Source of the DNA: Caballeronia udeis
Lineage (GTDB): Bacteria; Pseudomonadota; Gammaproteobacteria; Burkholderiales; Burkholderiaceae
Length of the DNA: 64,000 nt
Reading direction: 5' to 3'
Assembly (NCBI RefSeq): GCF_001544555.2
Contig: NZ_FCOK02000022.1
Location: 1-64,000, forward strand
Shown: one piece after another, positions 62,077-64,000 of the stretch
Layout of the letters: each line of letters starts with the position of its first letter
Numbering within the stretch: the first letter of the stretch is position 1
Notes under the pieces: model-generated
Seen by the model: the letters and a program-made list of their open reading frames with translations, nothing else
Databases searched by the model: none
Told to the model about the DNA's origin: nothing
Made by a program: the position numbers and the translations under genes

Positions 62077-62997
62077 ATGAATCCATTGCCGAATGATGGG
62101 ATCGCGGAGACGTTGACGAGGGAACCGGTACTGGTTGCCCTCGGTATCCAGGTTCGCCTGTTACGCGCTCGCCGTGGCATGACGCGGCGTGATTTGGCGC
62201 GGCAAGCGAGCGTGTCCGAACGCTATCTGGCAAATCTTGAAATGGGTGCGGGCAATTCATCAATCCTCGTGCTGGAGCGCCTCGCACAGGCGCTCGGAAG
62301 TCCGCTGGTCAACCTGCTCGGCGATCCGCTGACCCGCTCGGCACAAGGGGCGCAGATTCGAGAATTGCTGTGCGATCAACCACCCGCTACGTTACAGATC
62401 GTTCTTGACACGCTCAAACACGTGCTCGCCGCGGTACCGGCAGACCCTGGCCGTCATCGTCGCATCGCGCTGGTCGGTCTGCGTGGCGCTGGCAAATCGA
62501 CGCTGGGCAGGATGTTGGCCGACGAACTATCGGTGCCATTCATCGAGATCACGAGTGAAATCGAGCGAATCGCCGGATGCGTGCCCTCGGAGATTCATGC
62601 GCTGTACGGAGCGACCGCTTATCACCGGTATGAATATCGCGCACTCAAAGAAGTGCTGGAGCGCCATTCGAAGGTGATCATTGCATCGCCATGTGCGCTC
62701 TTGCCGGAGACCCGGACACTCAACTTCTTGCTCTCGCACTGCTTCACCGTATGGCTGCGTGCGACGCCGGAGGATCACATAAAGCGGGTGATCGGCCAGG
62801 CTGCCCCGAGCCTGATGCAAGATACGAGCGAAGCGATGAGTGACCTGCGGACCATCCTCGCTAGCCGCTCGGCGCATTACGATCGTGCGGATATCTCATA
62901 CGACACGAGCGGCAAGACATTGGCCGAGTGCTATATCGGTATGCGTGATTTGATTCTGACGAGCACCGGCGACGGCACTCGGCCATCGCGGGATTGA
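62077..62997 (+). CDS. BzdR/BoxR-type regulator: XRE helix-turn-helix fused to a shikimate kinase-like domain
   Basis: A 306-residue two-domain regulator. N-terminal XRE domain (VRLLRARRGMTRRDLARQAS, VSERYLANLEMGAGN; about residues 25-80), linker to about 125, then a shikimate-kinase-like P-loop domain with intact Walker A GLRGAGKSTLG (about 134-144). BzdR and BoxR use this second domain to sense benzoyl-CoA. Here it stands 77 bases after iorAB, whose products would be aryl-acetyl-CoA thioesters, so a different acyl-CoA ligand is possible. Confidence 0.9.
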   Translation: MNPLPNDGIAETLTREPVLVALGIQVRLLRARRGMTRRDLARQASVSERYLANLEMGAGNSSILVLERLAQALGSPLVNLLGDPLTRSAQGAQIRELLCDQPPATLQIVLDTLKHVLAAVPADPGRHRRIALVGLRGAGKSTLGRMLADELSVPFIEITSEIERIAGCVPSEIHALYGATAYHRYEYRALKEVLERHSKVIIASPCALLPETRTLNFLLSHCFTVWLRATPEDHIKRVIGQAAPSLMQDTSEAMSDLRTILASRSAHYDRADISYDTSGKTLAECYIGMRDLILTSTGDGTRPSRD

Positions 62998-63177
62998 GTT
63001 GTGGGGTCGTTCAGGACCTTGACGCGGACGTACGTGTCGCTTTTCTTAAACTCTGGTTTTTCAGATCGACCGCTAGCGAAGTGGAAAAGCGGTCATCCTC
63101 GGCGTTAATGGAATGGGGAATCGGGAATGGACGCCCTATTGAGCACGGAAAAAATAGGCGGGGAGTCTCCGGGTCGG

Positions 63178-64000
63178 TCAGGTCTGCCCGGATCGGCGCT
63201 CTGGCAACGCCTCCACCGCACTCAGTTTTTCCACCACCAGCCCAATAAACGCCGACACCGCGGTCGGCAAGTGCCGCCGGCTCGGATACAGCACGATCAT
63301 GCCGCCGCTCGTGCGCTGGTACTGCGGCAGCACCGGCATGAGCAGGCCGGCCTGAACGTCGAGCCTGGCCATGGTGGGCGGCAGCAGCGCGATGCCCAGG
63401 CCAGCCACAGCGGCTCTGCGCAGTGCCAGGGCAGTGTTGCCGCTGAAGCGGCCGGCGACCTGCACTTCCTCCTCCACGCCATCGGGGCCGGCCAGGCGCC
63501 ACGTGGCGCGGCCGCTGGGGTGGGCGGAGATCACGCACCCGTGCTTCGCCAGGTCTTGCAGCGTGCCGGGTGTGCCGCACGCGGCAATGTAGGCGGGGCT
63601 GGCCACCATGCCATCGGAGTGGGTGCCGAGGAGCTGGCGGCCGACGTAGCCCGAGTCGCTCAACGGCCCGCCGCGAAAAGCGACGTCGATCTGCTCGGCA
63701 ATCAGATCGGCTTTGGCATCACTGAGCACGAAGTCAAGCCGCACCAGCGGATGTGCGGCCAGAAATTCGGCCACCCACTCCATCGGGAAGAAGTCGAAGA
63801 AATCGGCAGGCGCCGCCACGCGCACCAGGCCACTGGGTTGCTGGCTACCGATAAGCAACTCCTGGCCTGCTTCGAGCAGTCCGTCGACCGCGCCTGCGCA
63901 GCGCTCGTGAAAGGCCTGGCCAGCGCTGGTCAGCGTGAGCTTGCGGGTCGAGCGTTGCATCAGCCGCGTGCCCAGCTGGGTCTCCAGATGCTGGATGCGC
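63178..64000 (-). CDS. LysR-type regulator (5' end beyond the window)
   Basis: The frame runs off the right edge; 274 codons are seen. It starts within the HTH domain (RIQHLETQLGTRLMQRSTRK, then LTLTSAGQAFHERC) and continues with the effector domain (GLVRVAAPADFFDFFPMEW, DVAFRGGPL, VAGLGIALLPPTMA). It has the length and order of the common LysR group near CrgA/PA2206. The 180 bases between it and the BoxR-type gene hold nothing recognised. Confidence 0.92.
   Translation of the reverse strand, partial: RIQHLETQLGTRLMQRSTRKLTLTSAGQAFHERCAGAVDGLLEAGQELLIGSQQPSGLVRVAAPADFFDFFPMEWVAEFLAAHPLVRLDFVLSDAKADLIAEQIDVAFRGGPLSDSGYVGRQLLGTHSDGMVASPAYIAACGTPGTLQDLAKHGCVISAHPSGRATWRLAGPDGVEEEVQVAGRFSGNTALALRRAAVAGLGIALLPPTMARLDVQAGLLMPVLPQYQRTSGGMIVLYPSRRHLPTAVSAFIGLVVEKLSAVEALPERRSGQT

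Overview
The window reads as chromosomal DNA of a Gram-negative betaproteobacterium of the Burkholderiaceae, most likely Paraburkholderia or Caballeronia. This rests on gene order (bamA-skp-lpxD-fabZ-lpxA-lpxB-rnhB-rRNA methyltransferase, then ppsR/ppsA, nfeD/qmcA, smpB/ratA/rnfH, guaB/guaA), high GC, Burkholderia-type trimeric porins, a DUF4148 protein and many aromatic-acid transporters. No rRNA or tRNA gene was recognised.

Core part (1-18890). An outer-membrane biogenesis and lipid A operon on the + strand starts inside bamA and runs to an SpoU-type rRNA methyltransferase. A convergent terminator separates it from ppsR, which lies divergent from ppsA, the enzyme it controls. Then come nfeD and qmcA (membrane quality control), smpB (trans-translation), ratA, rnfH, guaB, a small membrane protein with a C-terminal octapeptide repeat, and guaA.

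Junction (18891-21246). Directly after guaA lies a hipBA module whose hipA is split by a one-base deficit in a G tract. It is followed by a tyrosine-integrase remnant and an IS6-type transposase remnant. This looks like the scarred edge of a genomic island using the guaA 3' end.

Accessory catabolic part (21247-64000). Four blocks can be told apart, three of them by their own operator word. Block 1 (21.2-28.2 kb): outer-membrane channel, HpcH/HpaI aldolase, cupin, dienelactone hydrolase, AAHS transporter, GlcG-like and SnoaL-like proteins and a FadR-type GntR regulator, with GTCAC-N3-GTGAC palindromes before the key genes. An intradiol (hydroxyquinol-type) dioxygenase follows, bracketed by two diverged IS-end repeats. 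Block 2 (30-45.3 kb): a long, translationally coupled minus-strand operon (two SDRs, alpha/beta hydrolase, HIBADH-like dehydrogenase, NIPSNAP, two amidohydrolases each coupled to a small Fe-S-carrier-like protein, FAH hydrolase, GMC oxidoreductase, MFS, porin), a divergent class II aldolase, and two paralogous GntR regulators at its ends. TTG(A/C)ATTCAA-like boxes lie upstream of both regulators and the operon promoters. Block 3 (46.4-57 kb): GntR regulator, amidohydrolase, flavin reductase, two tandem MmgE/PrpD proteins, a PEP-mutase/isocitrate-lyase family enzyme, porin, double cupin and MHS transporter, with ATCGTCCGACGAT boxes that fit the FadR-type consensus TNGTNNNACNA. Block 4 (57.1-63 kb): a LysR regulator divergent from a fused indolepyruvate:ferredoxin oxidoreductase pair, then a BzdR/BoxR-type regulator (HTH plus shikimate-kinase-like domain). 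The window ends inside a second LysR gene.

The most interesting candidates are the amidohydrolase plus Fe-S-carrier modules of block 2, the three self-consistent GntR regulons readable from sequence alone, the G-tract frameshift in hipA, and the pairing of an aryl-CoA-type sensor with an arylpyruvate oxidoreductase. Substrates of blocks 1-3 cannot be fixed from sequence.
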